Of a stretch of 64,000 bases of DNA, positions 25,942 through 36,110 are shown piece by piece (position 1 is the stretch's first letter; every line of letters starts with the position of its first letter). Location: contig NZ_QBKN01000023.1 in the NCBI RefSeq assembly GCF_003054175.1, forward strand, positions 1 through 64,000. Direction: 5' to 3'. The DNA is from Allosediminivita pacifica. Its GTDB lineage: Bacteria; Pseudomonadota; Alphaproteobacteria; Rhodobacterales; Rhodobacteraceae. The notes beneath the pieces are model-generated. The model worked only from the letters and a program-made list of their open reading frames with translations. It had not been told where the DNA came from and did no database searches. The translations under genes were made by a program, and so were the position numbers.

Positions 25942-27483
25942 ATGGCATCGACGGGCAAATCGTGTAGGCACTATTTTTGCCGCTCCAACCACGCCAACGA
26001 GACCACCTTGCGCTTCTGGACCACGATCACCCTGATCCTCGTTTCCTCTGCCGTCGGCCTCACTTACGAGATTGCCGCGGGCCGGGTGATGGCCCCCTTC
26101 TTCGGGACCTCCCTTCTGACCTGGACCGCTGTGATCGCAGCTGTTCTGGCGGGTTTCTCGCTGGGAAACGCCCTTGGCGGGTTGGCTGCCGAGGGGGATC
26201 GCAGGACCGCGATCTCGAAGGCCCGCAAGGCACTCGCCGGTACCGCGGCACTGATGGCGATCTCGCCTGCCGTCCTCGCGATACTCCACGGATCAGGCGC
26301 ACAGGGGACAGGAGGCATGCTCTTTACCGTCGTCGTCGCATTCTTCCCGGCCTCGACGCTCATCAGCTTCCCCTCGCCGCTCTTGGCCAAGCTCGCTATC
26401 GAGGCACGCCCGGGCCGCGAGGGATCATCCCTCGGCTTCGTTCTCGCGGCAGGCTCGGTCGGTGCCATCGTCGGTGCGATCCTCGCGGGCTTTGTCACCC
26501 TGCCGCTGATCGGGTCCGCCGCAACCTTCGCGGCCTCTGGAGCAGCGGCCCTCCTCTGCATTCCCTTTGTGCGGGACACCGCGCCAATCGCCGAGGACGA
26601 AACCGTCCCAAAGACGGTGCACTCAGTCGCAGCCGTCGGCGCCGCCGCGCTTCTCTTGGCAGCGAGCCTGCTGATCGGCCCGGTCTGCCGATACGAATCC
26701 GGCATGTCCTGCCTTGACGTCGTCAGCCGGGGCACATCCGTCCATCTCTATGCGGACCGGACCGAGCAGGCGGCGGAACGCCAACCGTTGGACCCTGGCG
26801 ACGACGCCCCGCGTCTTGTACTTCCCTACTCCGAATGGGTCTGGGACCGTATGGATCGCGACCTCGGCCCGGCACCTTCCGTGCTTTTCATCGGCGGAGG
26901 CGGATACACGCTTCCCACAAAACTGCTCGCCGCACGCCCCCAGGCCAGAGCCACGGTGGTCGAGATCGACCCGCTCGTGACGCAGGTCGTGCGACGGCAC
27001 ATGCCGAAGGCGGGCGAGATGATCGAAAGGACGGGATACGCCGCCGGACACGACGCCGTTTCGGGCGATGGGCGCCTCGGCATCGTCCATGAGGACGGCC
27101 GCGTCTACATCAACCAGACGCCGCGCCGCTTTGACGCCGTCGTGATGGATGCCTTTTCCTCGTCCTCCGTGCCGGCGCACCTCGCGACGCTCGAGACATA
27201 CGAAAGACTGCGCGACATCGTCGACGGGCCGGTCTACGTGAACCTGATCGACGCTCCGGACGGTCGCCTTGCGCGCGGGCTGCACGCGATACTTGCGAGG
27301 CTATACCCTCACGTCGAGGCCGTGCAGGGCCCGGTGAGCGGACGCGGACGGGCGAACATCCTCTTGGCCGCCGCGCCCCAGGCACTCGCCCCACTGAACA
27401 CCCTGCCCGAAGACTACGCGCCGACCCGCATCACGGCCGCCCGTGCATTCACGGACGACCGCGGCTGGGTCGGTCACCGGTAG
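25942..27483 (+). CDS. Membrane-fused spermidine-synthase-like protein
   Basis: 513 residues. The first 230 carry about seven membrane segments (AVLAGFSLGNALGGLAAEG, MFS-like). The C-terminal half is a Rossmann methyltransferase-like fold with VLFIGGGGYTLPTKLL, VVEIDPLV and DAVVMDAFSSSSVPAHL. This matches the fused MFS/spermidine synthase family. The canonical Asp of true synthases (VDSSDP) is replaced by DAFSS, so polyamine synthesis is not assured. The start is uncertain: ATG 25942 has no good ribosome site and TTG 26008 is possible. Its 3' end overlaps the convergent Usp gene by ten bases. Confidence 0.75.
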   Translation: MASTGKSCRHYFCRSNHANETTLRFWTTITLILVSSAVGLTYEIAAGRVMAPFFGTSLLTWTAVIAAVLAGFSLGNALGGLAAEGDRRTAISKARKALAGTAALMAISPAVLAILHGSGAQGTGGMLFTVVVAFFPASTLISFPSPLLAKLAIEARPGREGSSLGFVLAAGSVGAIVGAILAGFVTLPLIGSAATFAASGAAALLCIPFVRDTAPIAEDETVPKTVHSVAAVGAAALLLAASLLIGPVCRYESGMSCLDVVSRGTSVHLYADRTEQAAERQPLDPGDDAPRLVLPYSEWVWDRMDRDLGPAPSVLFIGGGGYTLPTKLLAARPQARATVVEIDPLVTQVVRRHMPKAGEMIERTGYAAGHDAVSGDGRLGIVHEDGRVYINQTPRRFDAVVMDAFSSSSVPAHLATLETYERLRDIVDGPVYVNLIDAPDGRLARGLHAILARLYPHVEAVQGPVSGRGRANILLAAAPQALAPLNTLPEDYAPTRITAARAFTDDRGWVGHR

Positions 27484-28325
27484 AGCAGCACCGGGATCCG
27501 AACCGAACGGATCATCGCCGTCGTGGTCGACCCGATGATCAGGTTCCGAACCCGGCCGTGGCCGTAGGCCCCCATCACCAGCAGGTCGAAGCCCTCGTCC
27601 GCAACCACAGCCTCGAGCACCTCTTCGGGTTCACCAGACGCCGTGCGCGGCGATGCGGTGAGCCCCGCCTCACCCAGCTTTGTCACGGCCTCCTTGGCCG
27701 TGGCCTCTGCCCGCGCGGCGTCCTGCGAGACGCTCAGCACGCAGATCTCGAGATCCTTGAAGACCGCGCTGGCGGACATGCGGTCGATGGCGACCCGCGC
27801 GCTGTCGCTGCCGTCATAGGCGACCAGCACCTTCGAAATCGGGCTGAACGACCGCGAGGCCACGAAGACCGGAACTTTCGATGCGCGCACGATCCGCTCA
27901 AGATTCGACCCGAGGTGATCGGAGGCGAAATCGGCCCCCTCGCCCCGCTTGCCGATGGTGATCGCCCGGATGCTGCCCTCGAGCGTCTGGACAGCCTCCA
28001 GCAGGTCGCCTTTCCTCAGCCGGGGCGTCACCTCGGTCACGCCGTCGGCCTCGAGGATCTTCTGCGCATCTTCGAGGATGGCATGCCCGCGCGCCTGGGC
28101 AAGCTTGGCGCGCTGTTCGTCCATTGCCGAAAGCTCTTCAAGCAGTGCCGACCGCGCCCCGAGGCGCAGCGTGCCGGAGAGATCCGTGGCAGCGGCGCCT
28201 TCGCGACGGCCCAGCACGTGCATGGCCTCGACGCCGGCGCCAAGCTTGCCCGCGATCCAGGCAGTGTGATGGCAGACGCTTTCGGAATAGGCCGAGCCGT
28301 CCAGCAGGGTCAGTATCTTGTCCAT
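27474..28325 (-). CDS. Universal stress protein with two UspA domains
   Basis: 283 residues in two repeats. The first begins ILTLLDGSAYSE; the second begins near 155 at KVLVAYDGSDSA and ends in the ATP-binding pattern GAYGHGR-x4-GSTT. Tandem Usp proteins act in stress survival, often by binding ATP. It lies 11 bp after the SulP-type transporter gene on the same strand, so the two are likely one operon. Confidence 0.9.
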   Translation of the reverse strand: MDKILTLLDGSAYSESVCHHTAWIAGKLGAGVEAMHVLGRREGAAATDLSGTLRLGARSALLEELSAMDEQRAKLAQARGHAILEDAQKILEADGVTEVTPRLRKGDLLEAVQTLEGSIRAITIGKRGEGADFASDHLGSNLERIVRASKVPVFVASRSFSPISKVLVAYDGSDSARVAIDRMSASAVFKDLEICVLSVSQDAARAEATAKEAVTKLGEAGLTASPRTASGEPEEVLEAVVADEGFDLLVMGAYGHGRVRNLIIGSTTTAMIRSVRIPVLLYR

Positions 28326-28336
28326 GGTGTCCTCCC

Positions 28337-29839
28337 TCAGTGTCCCAGAAGCTCGTCCATCGCGCCGGGCTTGTCATGGATGGCAAGCTTGTCGACGAGC
28401 GTCTCGGACGCCTCGTTCATGCCGACCACTTCGACCTCGGCCCCCTCGCGGCGGAACTTGAGGATGGCCATGTCCAGCGCCTGGACCGAGCTGATGTCCC
28501 AGATATGGGCGCGGCTCACGTCGATGACGACCCGATCCAGTGCTTCACCGAAGTCAAAGGCATTGGCGAAATCCTCGGTCGATCCGTAGAACAACTGGCC
28601 CTCCAGGACATAGGTCCGCATGCGGCCGTCCGCAGAAAGCGTGGACGAGACCCGGAAGAGCTGGGCGATCTTGGCGGCAAAGAAGATGCCCGACAGCAGC
28701 ACGCCGACCAGAACCCCGATGGCGAGGTTGTGGGTGTAGACCACGGTCACCACCGTCGCGATCATCACGATGGAGGACGAGCGCGGATGCACCCGCAGAT
28801 CCTTGATCGAGGACCAGGAGAAGGTCCCGATCGACACCATGATCATGATCGCCACCAGCGCCGGCATCGGGATGCGCGCCACGAGGTCGCCGAGCCCCAC
28901 AACGAGGATCAGCAGCACTGTCCCGGCGGTAAAGGCTGACAGGCGCCCTCGTCCGCCGGACTTTACGTTGATGATCGACTGACCGATCATGGCGCAGCCC
29001 GCCATACCGCCGATGAAACCGGTGCAGCTGTTCGCAATACCCTGGCCGATGCACTCCTGATTGCGGTCCGATTTGGTGTCGGTCAGGTCGTCGACGATGT
29101 TTGCGGTCATCAGGCTTTCCAGCAGCCCGACGACGGCCACGGCCGCCGAGTAGGGGAAGATGATGACCAGCGTCTCGAAAGTCAGCGGAATGTCGGGGAT
29201 CATGAAGACAGGAAGGGTATCGGGCAGCTCGCCCATGTCGCCCACCGTCCGCACATCCCAGCCCATCGTCACGACAAGGATCGTCAGCACGATAATGGTG
29301 ACCAGTGGTGAAGGTACCGCCGTGGTCAAGCGCGGGAACAGGTAAATGATGGCCAGCCCCGCCGCTACAAGCGCATAGGTCAACCACGTCACGCCCGCAT
29401 TGGCCGGGTTCAGCTCGGGCAACTGCGCCATGAAGATCAGGATCGCCAGCGCGTTCACGAAACCGGTCATAACCGATTTCGACACATAGCGCATGAAGCG
29501 CCCGAGCTTCAGAAGCCCCGCTCCGATCTGGAGTAGGCCCGCCAGGACAGTGGCCGCGAGCAGGTATTCCAGCCCGTAGTCACGCACCAGCGTCACCATC
29601 AGCACGGCGGTGGCCGCCGTCGCGGCCGAGATCATGCCGGGACGCCCCCCGGTGAACGAGATTAGCACGGCAATCGAGAACGAAGCGTAGAGCCCGATCT
29701 TGGGGTCAACGCCTGCGATAATGGAAAAAGCGATTGCCTCGGGGATCAACGCCAGCGCGACGACGATCCCGGCGAGCAGGTCGCCGCGGATGTTGCCGAA
29801 CCACTGCTGGCGGTATTCGGAAAGAGATATCATGTGCAT
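28337..29839 (-). CDS. SulP-family anion transporter with STAS domain
   Basis: About 500 residues. The membrane part (about 20-390) has the SulP opening ([25 protein letters not shown]) and a motif near [16 protein letters not shown]. The C-terminal STAS domain (about 410-495) regulates transport. SulP proteins carry sulfate, bicarbonate or other anions; the substrate cannot be called here. ATG 29839 has GAGGG nine bases upstream; an ATG six bases later is also possible. It leads the two-gene unit with the tandem Usp gene. Confidence 0.87.
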   Translation of the reverse strand: MHMISLSEYRQQWFGNIRGDLLAGIVVALALIPEAIAFSIIAGVDPKIGLYASFSIAVLISFTGGRPGMISAATAATAVLMVTLVRDYGLEYLLAATVLAGLLQIGAGLLKLGRFMRYVSKSVMTGFVNALAILIFMAQLPELNPANAGVTWLTYALVAAGLAIIYLFPRLTTAVPSPLVTIIVLTILVVTMGWDVRTVGDMGELPDTLPVFMIPDIPLTFETLVIIFPYSAAVAVVGLLESLMTANIVDDLTDTKSDRNQECIGQGIANSCTGFIGGMAGCAMIGQSIINVKSGGRGRLSAFTAGTVLLILVVGLGDLVARIPMPALVAIMIMVSIGTFSWSSIKDLRVHPRSSSIVMIATVVTVVYTHNLAIGVLVGVLLSGIFFAAKIAQLFRVSSTLSADGRMRTYVLEGQLFYGSTEDFANAFDFGEALDRVVIDVSRAHIWDISSVQALDMAILKFRREGAEVEVVGMNEASETLVDKLAIHDKPGAMDELLGH

Positions 29840-30159
29840 AGTCCAATACCCTCTGTCGGGGTCGCCCTGCGAAAGACGCTCCGGCAATTCAGTTTGGGCT
29901 TCTTGCTGGTGTTATCCGGCGGATCAGCGGCCGGAAGAGCCACCCGGGTTTTCACCGGGTCCTTGCGGTATCATCGGCGCATAGACCCGATTTCATCATG
30001 AAGCTCAAGGCCCGCACACGCCGGTAGGGCAACTCCGGCCCAAGGAACTCTCCACGGGACGTGTCGTTGAGCAAAAGGCAAGCGCAAAGCGCAGCAAACG
30101 CCCCACCGAAAGCCGACACGACAGCGGCACTCGCCGCATTTCGCTGAAAGGATCTTCCG
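29840..30159. other. 320-bp divergent gap, SulP / SDR genes
   Basis: A short hairpin (ACCCGG and CCGGGT around seven bases near 29943) and a GAAAGGA ribosome site before 30160 are visible. I recognise no other feature. Confidence 0.4.
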
Positions 30160-30975
30160 ATGAAGGACCATCTCGACGCCATGCTTCCGCCCGCCGAGTA
30201 CATTACCGACGCCTACAGGGGCGCGGACAAGCTCAGGGGCAGGCGCGTCCTGATCACCGGCGGCGACAGTGGCATCGGACGGGCCGTCGCGCTGCACATG
30301 GCACGCGAAGGCGCAAAGGTGGCGATCCTCTACCACACGGACGAGGACAGTGCCCGGGAAACGCGCGAGGGGATCGAGGCCGAAGGCGCCGAAGCGCTCG
30401 TTCTGCAGGGCGACACCGGCAGCAGCGAAAGCTGCGCCGAAAGTGTCGAGGCAGTGGTCACCGCGTGAGGCGGCATCGACGTGCTGGTGAACAACGCCGG
30501 CCTGCAGGAAGCCTATGCAAGCCAGGCCGACATCAGCGACGCCGACTGGCAGAAGCACTTCGATGTCAACATGAACGGCATTTTCTACACCACGCGCGCC
30601 GCACTTGAGCACATGGGCGAAGGCGGATGCATCATCAACACGACCTCGGTCAACGCCTACCTCGGCAACGACGCGCTGGTGCCCTACACCGCCACCAAGG
30701 GGGCCATAGTGGGATATACCCGCGCCCTTGCGCTTGAACTCCTCGACCGCGGCATTCGTGTGAACCAGGTGGCCCCCGGTCCGATCTCGACCGAAATCCA
30801 GCTGATCTTCAAGGACTACGACGAGGAAATGCTGAAGAACATGGCCTCGCCGATGGGCCGCATGGGCCAACCGCGGGAGTTGGGTCCGGCCTACGTCTTC
30901 CTTGCCTGCCAGGACAGCAGCTTCATCACCGGACAGACCATCCACGTGAACGGCGGGATGATCACCAACGGATAG
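30160..30975 (+). pseudogene. Short-chain dehydrogenase broken by an in-frame TGA
   Basis: The frame gives a full SDR of about 271 codons except for a TGA at 30466-30468. Before it are the nucleotide motif LITGGDSGIGRA and the first 102 residues. After it, at once and in the same frame, come GGIDVLVNNAGLQ, the catalytic YTATK and a normal C-terminus. Relatives have a residue such as Phe at this place, so one codon has become a stop. The sequence is otherwise undamaged, which points to a recent mutation or a sequencing error. The family resembles E. coli YghA-type oxidoreductases. Confidence 0.85.
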
Positions 30976-31109
30976 CCCGGATCAAGGCAAGGCCCCGCAA
31001 ACCTGCGCGCTCAGGCGTCCCGCCCCCCGACATCAGCGGTGGCGTCCTGCGCCGCCGCGCATCGCGACAAAGTCCTATCCCTACGGCTCTCCCAAGGCAA
31101 CGCAGGGCA

Positions 31110-33620
31110 TCAGGCGACACGCTCTTTGTCCGGAATCAACTCCGACGGATCAATTCCACGCTTTTCGGCACTGGCCCGCACGGCCGAGCGCAGGGCGGCG
31201 CTGCGCTTGAGCAGCCGCCTGAAACGCTCCTCGTCGAGGATCAGCAGTGTCGTGGGCGCGATGGCACGGACATTCGCGCGACGTGCACGCTCCATCAGGA
31301 TGGCCATCTGCCCGAACATTTCCCCGCGTCCCAGACGCCAGCTCTGACCGGCGCTTTCCAGTTCGACGGCGCCAGACGCAATGAGGAACACGCTTCTGGC
31401 GGTGCTGTCCTTTCGCAGGATCGTCTCGCCCGCGTCAACGTATCTGGTCTTCAAGGACCGGCCAAGCCGTCGCAAAGCCCCGTCATCGAGATCGGCAAAC
31501 AGCGAGAACTGCCGCAGAAAGGCGGTTCGTTGCACCGCCACGTCGAGGTGCGCGCGTTCCTCCATGGCGGCCCGACGCGTCGCCAGTTCCTGCATCAGCG
31601 CAGTATGGACCTCGGCCCCGATCAGGCCGTCCTCGCGCATGGCGACATATTCCCGCTCTTCCATCCGAAGCGCCGTTCGGCGAATGAAGCGCCGCTCCAG
31701 TTCTTCCGCGTAGCCGGGATACTGAAGCCTCAGCCCCTGCAGCGCCGTTTCGATTGCCTCGACTCTCCTTGAGAGAAGCTCGTGAAGAAGCTCGGCCACC
31801 CGGCGTCCGTGGATCCGTCGGATGCGCCCATCGATAAAGGCCCCCATGTCGCGCAGGATCAGTCGCTTCGACAGCAGCAACTCGAACCGGTCCGCCGTCA
31901 GGCGGGCAAGCGGCCGGGACTGTCCGAAGCGGCTGTGCAGCTGCACCGCGGCGCGGAACGCCCGATTGTAGGCGACACTGCGCCGGGCCGCGCGCTGGTA
32001 GCCGTTGCGCCCCTGCGACCGCGCGCCCTCAATCAGCCTGTCGGCATCCGAGATGACGCGCTCGGCCATGCGCGCCGAAATCGTCCGCTCCCGCACACGC
32101 TCGAGGATCGTCTCGCGTTCGTGCCCGGCCAAGGCGATCAGGCCCAGCGCGATGCGATCACGGTCCAGGATCTTCGCGTCTTCCGCCTCGCTCACCACGC
32201 TGTCCAGCCGCTCGCCAAAGCGCTTGGCCTCGGACCGGACGATCTCGTGGTTGAGTTCGTAGTTCTCCGTCGTCCGCTTCACGTCCTCGCGCACGGTCTG
32301 GAGCGCGACGGCGACCACCTGCCTCGAAAGCGCCAGGTCGATAGGCGACAACCGGTCGAGCCCCAGCCGTTTGATCACCCAGCGCAGTGTCGTGCCCTGC
32401 ACCAGAAGCGTGAACAGGGTGAACCCCGTCGCCAAGATGCCGACCAACCGCTGGATGTCATCGGGAACTCGGACGCTCTCGGTCACGGCCAGCGCCAACG
32501 CGAGTGTCACCGCACCGCGCAGCCCGCCCCAGAGGATCGCGACCCGGAAAGGCCGCTCCACCGAAGGCGACAGTCTGAGCAGCGTCAAGACAGGCATCAG
32601 TCCGAAGACGATCACCGCCCGCGCGACGACTGCCGCAAGGATCACCACGCCCACCAGAAGGAAATCGGCGAGACGTGTCTCAGACAGAAGCTTGGGGATC
32701 AGCAGGGCGGCTAGAATAAAGATCAGCGCCCCCGCCCAGTGGGCGAGGACTTCCCAGATTTCGCGCAGCTTGGCCCAGGATTGCGGCGGCAGGCGGCTGG
32801 GCGCGGTCAGGTTAAGCGTCAATCCCGCCGAGACGACCGCGATCACGCCTGAAGCGCCAACACCGCGTTCGGCCACGATGTAGGCAAGGTAAGGCAACGC
32901 CACCGAGATCGAGACCTGGGCCAGCTCGTGCCGGCTGACGAGCGTCATCATCCAGACTGCGATGCGCGCCGCGACCCAGCCCGTCAGCGCGCCCCCGGCG
33001 ATCAGCACCGGAAAGCGGACCAGCGCCTCGCTAAGTTCGGGGTCAGGTATGCCGAGCATCACGAAGCCCATGAACAGGCCGAACAGCGCGATCGCCGCGG
33101 CGTCGTTCAGCAGGCTCTCGCCCTCGATGATACGCGCGAGCCGCCGCGGGGCAGAGATCGACCGGAAGATCGAGACCACGGCCGAAGGGTCGGTTGTCGA
33201 TACAATGGCCCCGATCAACAGACAGGCCACCAGCGGCAGCGGGCTGACCCACGCAAGCGCGTAGCCGACGCTGAGCGTCGCCACGACAACGGCCACCACA
33301 GCCAGCACCAGAATCGGCACCCAGTCATCCAGCATCCGCCGCAGGTTCATGCCGAGCGTTGCCTGAAACAGCAGCGTCGGCAGGAAGACATAAAGGAAGA
33401 CATTGGACCTGATCGGCAGTTCCACAATCGCCTCGGCGACGGGATTGAGCGCATCCGTCAGTTCCGTTCGCAGCAGGAACGTCGCCCCGGCCCCGATCAG
33501 CGTGCCGAACACCGCGAGGATCACGCTGTAGGGCAGACGCAGACGCGCGGCGAAAGGCTCGGCCACGCCGATTACGAGAAACAGGGAAGCGACGACGGTG
33601 GTGACCAGGATAATGTCCAT
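31110..33620 (-). CDS. Na+/H+ antiporter (CPA1/NhaP) with cyclic-nucleotide domain
   Basis: About 836 residues. The N-terminal 430 hold some 12 membrane helices with the CPA1 motif STTDPSAVVSIF and the GESLLNDAAAIALF segment containing the ion-binding ND pair. A long mostly helical cytoplasmic region follows, and the last 130 residues form a cNMP-binding fold (FLRQFSLFADLDDGALRRLG, GEMFGQMAIL). This layout fits the SOS1-like bacterial antiporters. ATG 33620 was preferred because membrane sequence begins at once. It converges with the broken SDR gene. Confidence 0.88.
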   Translation of the reverse strand: MDIILVTTVVASLFLVIGVAEPFAARLRLPYSVILAVFGTLIGAGATFLLRTELTDALNPVAEAIVELPIRSNVFLYVFLPTLLFQATLGMNLRRMLDDWVPILVLAVVAVVVATLSVGYALAWVSPLPLVACLLIGAIVSTTDPSAVVSIFRSISAPRRLARIIEGESLLNDAAAIALFGLFMGFVMLGIPDPELSEALVRFPVLIAGGALTGWVAARIAVWMMTLVSRHELAQVSISVALPYLAYIVAERGVGASGVIAVVSAGLTLNLTAPSRLPPQSWAKLREIWEVLAHWAGALIFILAALLIPKLLSETRLADFLLVGVVILAAVVARAVIVFGLMPVLTLLRLSPSVERPFRVAILWGGLRGAVTLALALAVTESVRVPDDIQRLVGILATGFTLFTLLVQGTTLRWVIKRLGLDRLSPIDLALSRQVVAVALQTVREDVKRTTENYELNHEIVRSEAKRFGERLDSVVSEAEDAKILDRDRIALGLIALAGHERETILERVRERTISARMAERVISDADRLIEGARSQGRNGYQRAARRSVAYNRAFRAAVQLHSRFGQSRPLARLTADRFELLLSKRLILRDMGAFIDGRIRRIHGRRVAELLHELLSRRVEAIETALQGLRLQYPGYAEELERRFIRRTALRMEEREYVAMREDGLIGAEVHTALMQELATRRAAMEERAHLDVAVQRTAFLRQFSLFADLDDGALRRLGRSLKTRYVDAGETILRKDSTARSVFLIASGAVELESAGQSWRLGRGEMFGQMAILMERARRANVRAIAPTTLLILDEERFRRLLKRSAALRSAVRASAEKRGIDPSELIPDKERVA

Positions 33621-33988
33621 GCTACGGAAATAGCAGAAGAATCCAGACACGCACCGGTCTTTTGCGGCTGGCGCCCCAAAAGCGAATATCCGCTTCACCC
33701 GGTGGCTCGACATCCGTCAGTTTGGCGAGGTTCGAGGCTTCCTAACCGGCAGCCGCTCTTGAAAGCCAAGACCTTGCAGCTGCGACGAAACCGGTCCGGG
33801 CAAACGCAACCAAAGGACAGTTGCCCGAGATAAAGGCTCGTTGCGACGACACGCGCCGAACATTCGTGAGAAGTCTCAGAGGTCCCTGCGGGTCGGTCGC
33901 GGCTGTGACGCTTACCCGGTGCGCCGTTCGCACCTGCCAGGGCAGGAACAAAAACCGAGGGGCCTCCGTGCCTCCGGCAAGGTACCGA
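33621..33988. other. 368-bp gap without a recognisable gene
   Basis: It lies between the antiporter start and an ABC ATPase remnant. Several short frames are open by chance but none resembles a family. It may contain further decayed pieces of the lost siderophore transporter. Confidence 0.35.
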
Positions 33989-34330
33989 TCAATCAGTTCC
34001 GGCCCCGGCGCTGCGGGCATGCCCGCCATCTCTCTCCGCGCGGTTATGGCGACCGATCGGGATCATCATCGGCGTATCGGATACCGGGTCCCTGATGATA
34101 CGCGTACGAAGACTGAACACCTCCGCCACTGTCTCTTCAGTGAGAATGTCCCCCTGGGTACCCGCCGCGTGGATCTTGTCCGTCGCCAAGGCGACGATTC
34201 TGTCCACATACCGTGCAGCGAGGTTCAAATCATGCAGCACCATCACCACCCTCGTGCCGTGTTCGCGGTTGAGGTCGGTGAGCAGATCCAGCACCTCGAT
34301 CGGGTGGTCGATTTCGTCGTTGAAGGACAG
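33989..34330 (-). pseudogene. C-terminal remnant of an iron-siderophore ABC ATPase
   Basis: The frame reads EVLDLLTDLNREHGTRVVMV then LHDLNLAARYVDRIVAL, the stretch after Walker B including the H-switch histidine, then TEETVAEVFSLRTRI and IPIGRH. This is the FepC/FecE/BtuD type ending. Walker A, signature and Walker B are missing, and upstream residues (LSFNDEIDHP) look like a decayed LDIAHQ segment. No permease or binding protein is near. It is a leftover of a lost iron importer. It lies directly downstream of the HAD gene on the same strand. Confidence 0.75.
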
Positions 34331-34395
34331 CATCCTCTGGCAGGTCGGTCTACGGCTGGACCGCACCCGCAACGGCCGCTCAGCCCGCGGCGGGG

Positions 34396-35304
34396 TCATA
34401 TGTGCGGAACGACATAGTCTGGAACGATTCCCGAACGTGTGATCGCTTCCTCGACATTGAGGCCCGCGAGAGCACCATGGCCGGTCACGAGCGCCGTAGC
34501 AAAGCCCATGTGCCGTCCTCCGAGGATATCGGTGTGAAGTGTATCGCCCACCATCAGCACCCGCGCTGGATCCACTTGGTGCCGCCCCAGGGCAAGCTCG
34601 TAGATCCCGCGGAACGGCTTGCCGAAGAACCGCGGCCTCACATCAGCCTTGTCGAAAAGGCGATGGGCGAAATGGCCCGGTTCCTGCGACAGCCCGTCCT
34701 CACGCGGCGCCACGAGGTCCGGGTTGCCGACCAGTACCGGACGCGGGCGATCCCGAAGCGAAGCCTCCAATAGGACTTGCCGGGTTTCGGTCCACCCGTC
34801 CGAACCGATAAGGAGGAACCCCTCGGCCCGGTCATATGCTTCCCTAGCGTCGCCAAGCCATGTGAAGTCGAAGCTATTCAGCTCCTCGTCATACGGATCG
34901 GGTGTCAACATCACGCCCCAACTCCGCCACGGCTGATAAGCGAGCTGCTCGAGCAGCGCTTCGCGGCTGGTGACAACCTCCTCCGGCGTGAAGTCGAACC
35001 CAAGCCGGGCATAGCGCTGCATCATCCGCCGCTTAGGATACCCGGCCGAGTTCGAGACGACCATCACCGCCTTTCCCAGCGCTCTGAGTGCCGAAATGCG
35101 CCCCGCCGCACCCTGAATCGGCGATTCACCAACATTCAGCACCCCGTAGGCATCTAGCAGGATCAGGTCGAAGCCGTCGGCGACATCGCCGAGGTTCCGG
35201 GCCGCTTGCCAGCCTGCGGGGAACACTGCATCGGGGAGCCGCGGGCGGACCTCGAGATAGGCCTCGAAGGCGCGGACCGGGTCCATCGTTGTCAGCACGC
35301 TCAC
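34396..35304 (-). CDS. HAD-IIA family hydrolase of the phosphonate-type operon
   Basis: 302 residues. Motif I reads LLDAYGVLN, so the second Asp of the usual DxD is a Tyr, as in HAD-IIA subgroups that have DxWG or DxYG. Motif II is VVSNSAG, motif III the lysine in GKPFRGIY, motif IV VGDTLHTDILGG. The cap region sits between motifs II and III, as in NagD-like sugar-phosphate phosphatases. It is the last gene of the phnDCEE-like operon and overlaps the last permease gene by four bases. It probably dephosphorylates the imported compound; this is inference. Confidence 0.85.
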   Translation of the reverse strand: MSVLTTMDPVRAFEAYLEVRPRLPDAVFPAGWQAARNLGDVADGFDLILLDAYGVLNVGESPIQGAAGRISALRALGKAVMVVSNSAGYPKRRMMQRYARLGFDFTPEEVVTSREALLEQLAYQPWRSWGVMLTPDPYDEELNSFDFTWLGDAREAYDRAEGFLLIGSDGWTETRQVLLEASLRDRPRPVLVGNPDLVAPREDGLSQEPGHFAHRLFDKADVRPRFFGKPFRGIYELALGRHQVDPARVLMVGDTLHTDILGGRHMGFATALVTGHGALAGLNVEEAITRSGIVPDYVVPHI

Positions 35305-36110
35305 AGAATGCGACGCCTCAGGAAGGCCGAGACCACCTCGCCCAGGATGACCAGCACGAGTATCGCAAGAAGGACCGTCGCCGCCTCGGGCCAGTTGAAA
35401 GTGTCGATAGCGCCCTGGAGGATGATACCGATGCCGCCCGCACCCACGAGGCCCAGAACAGTGGACTCCCGCAGGTTGATGTCCCAGCGCAGGATCGCGA
35501 CGGCCCAGAAGGTCGGCATGACCTGCGGCACGATGGCGTACGCGATGACCTTGAAGCGCGATGCGCCGGTGGCCTCGAGCGCCTCGACCGGGCGCTTGTC
35601 GATCTCTTCGATGGCCTCACCCAGCAACTTGCCAATAAAGCCGATGGAGCGGAACATGATCGCGATGATGCCCGCAACCACGCCGGGGCCGAAGATCGCG
35701 ACGAACAGGAGTGCCCAGATGATCGTGTTGACCGACCGCGATGTGACGAGGATCAGTCGCCCCAGCCAGAGCGTCGCCCGGTTGGGCGTGGTGTTCTGCG
35801 CGGCGAGATAGGCCACAGGCAGGGACATCAGAACGGCAAAGGCGGTGGCGAAGGTGGCAATGTTCACCGTTTCCCACAACACCCGGAGGATCGTGGCGAG
35901 GTTGGTTGCGTCGGGCGGATACATCCGCTCGAAAAGGTCGCCCATCTGACTGGGTGCATCCCAGACCCAGGCCCAGATCACCTCGATCGAGGTGATCGAC
36001 CAGGCGATGGCCCCGCCACAGATCGCGAAGATCGCGAAACGCTGCCATTTTTGTTTCGGCGTGAAGCGGCTCCAGTCCTCGCGGCCGAACTGTTCGGAAA
36101 TACTGCTCAT
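35301..36110 (-). CDS. phnE: Phosphonate-type ABC permease 2
   Basis: 269 residues, about six membrane segments, with the PhnE-type coupling loop EALEATGASRFKVIAYAIVP. The pair of permeases in tandem is typical of phosphonate, phosphite and related importers. It overlaps both neighbours by four bases, which indicates translational coupling. Confidence 0.87.
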   Translation of the reverse strand: MSSISEQFGREDWSRFTPKQKWQRFAIFAICGGAIAWSITSIEVIWAWVWDAPSQMGDLFERMYPPDATNLATILRVLWETVNIATFATAFAVLMSLPVAYLAAQNTTPNRATLWLGRLILVTSRSVNTIIWALLFVAIFGPGVVAGIIAIMFRSIGFIGKLLGEAIEEIDKRPVEALEATGASRFKVIAYAIVPQVMPTFWAVAILRWDINLRESTVLGLVGAGGIGIILQGAIDTFNWPEAATVLLAILVLVILGEVVSAFLRRRIL

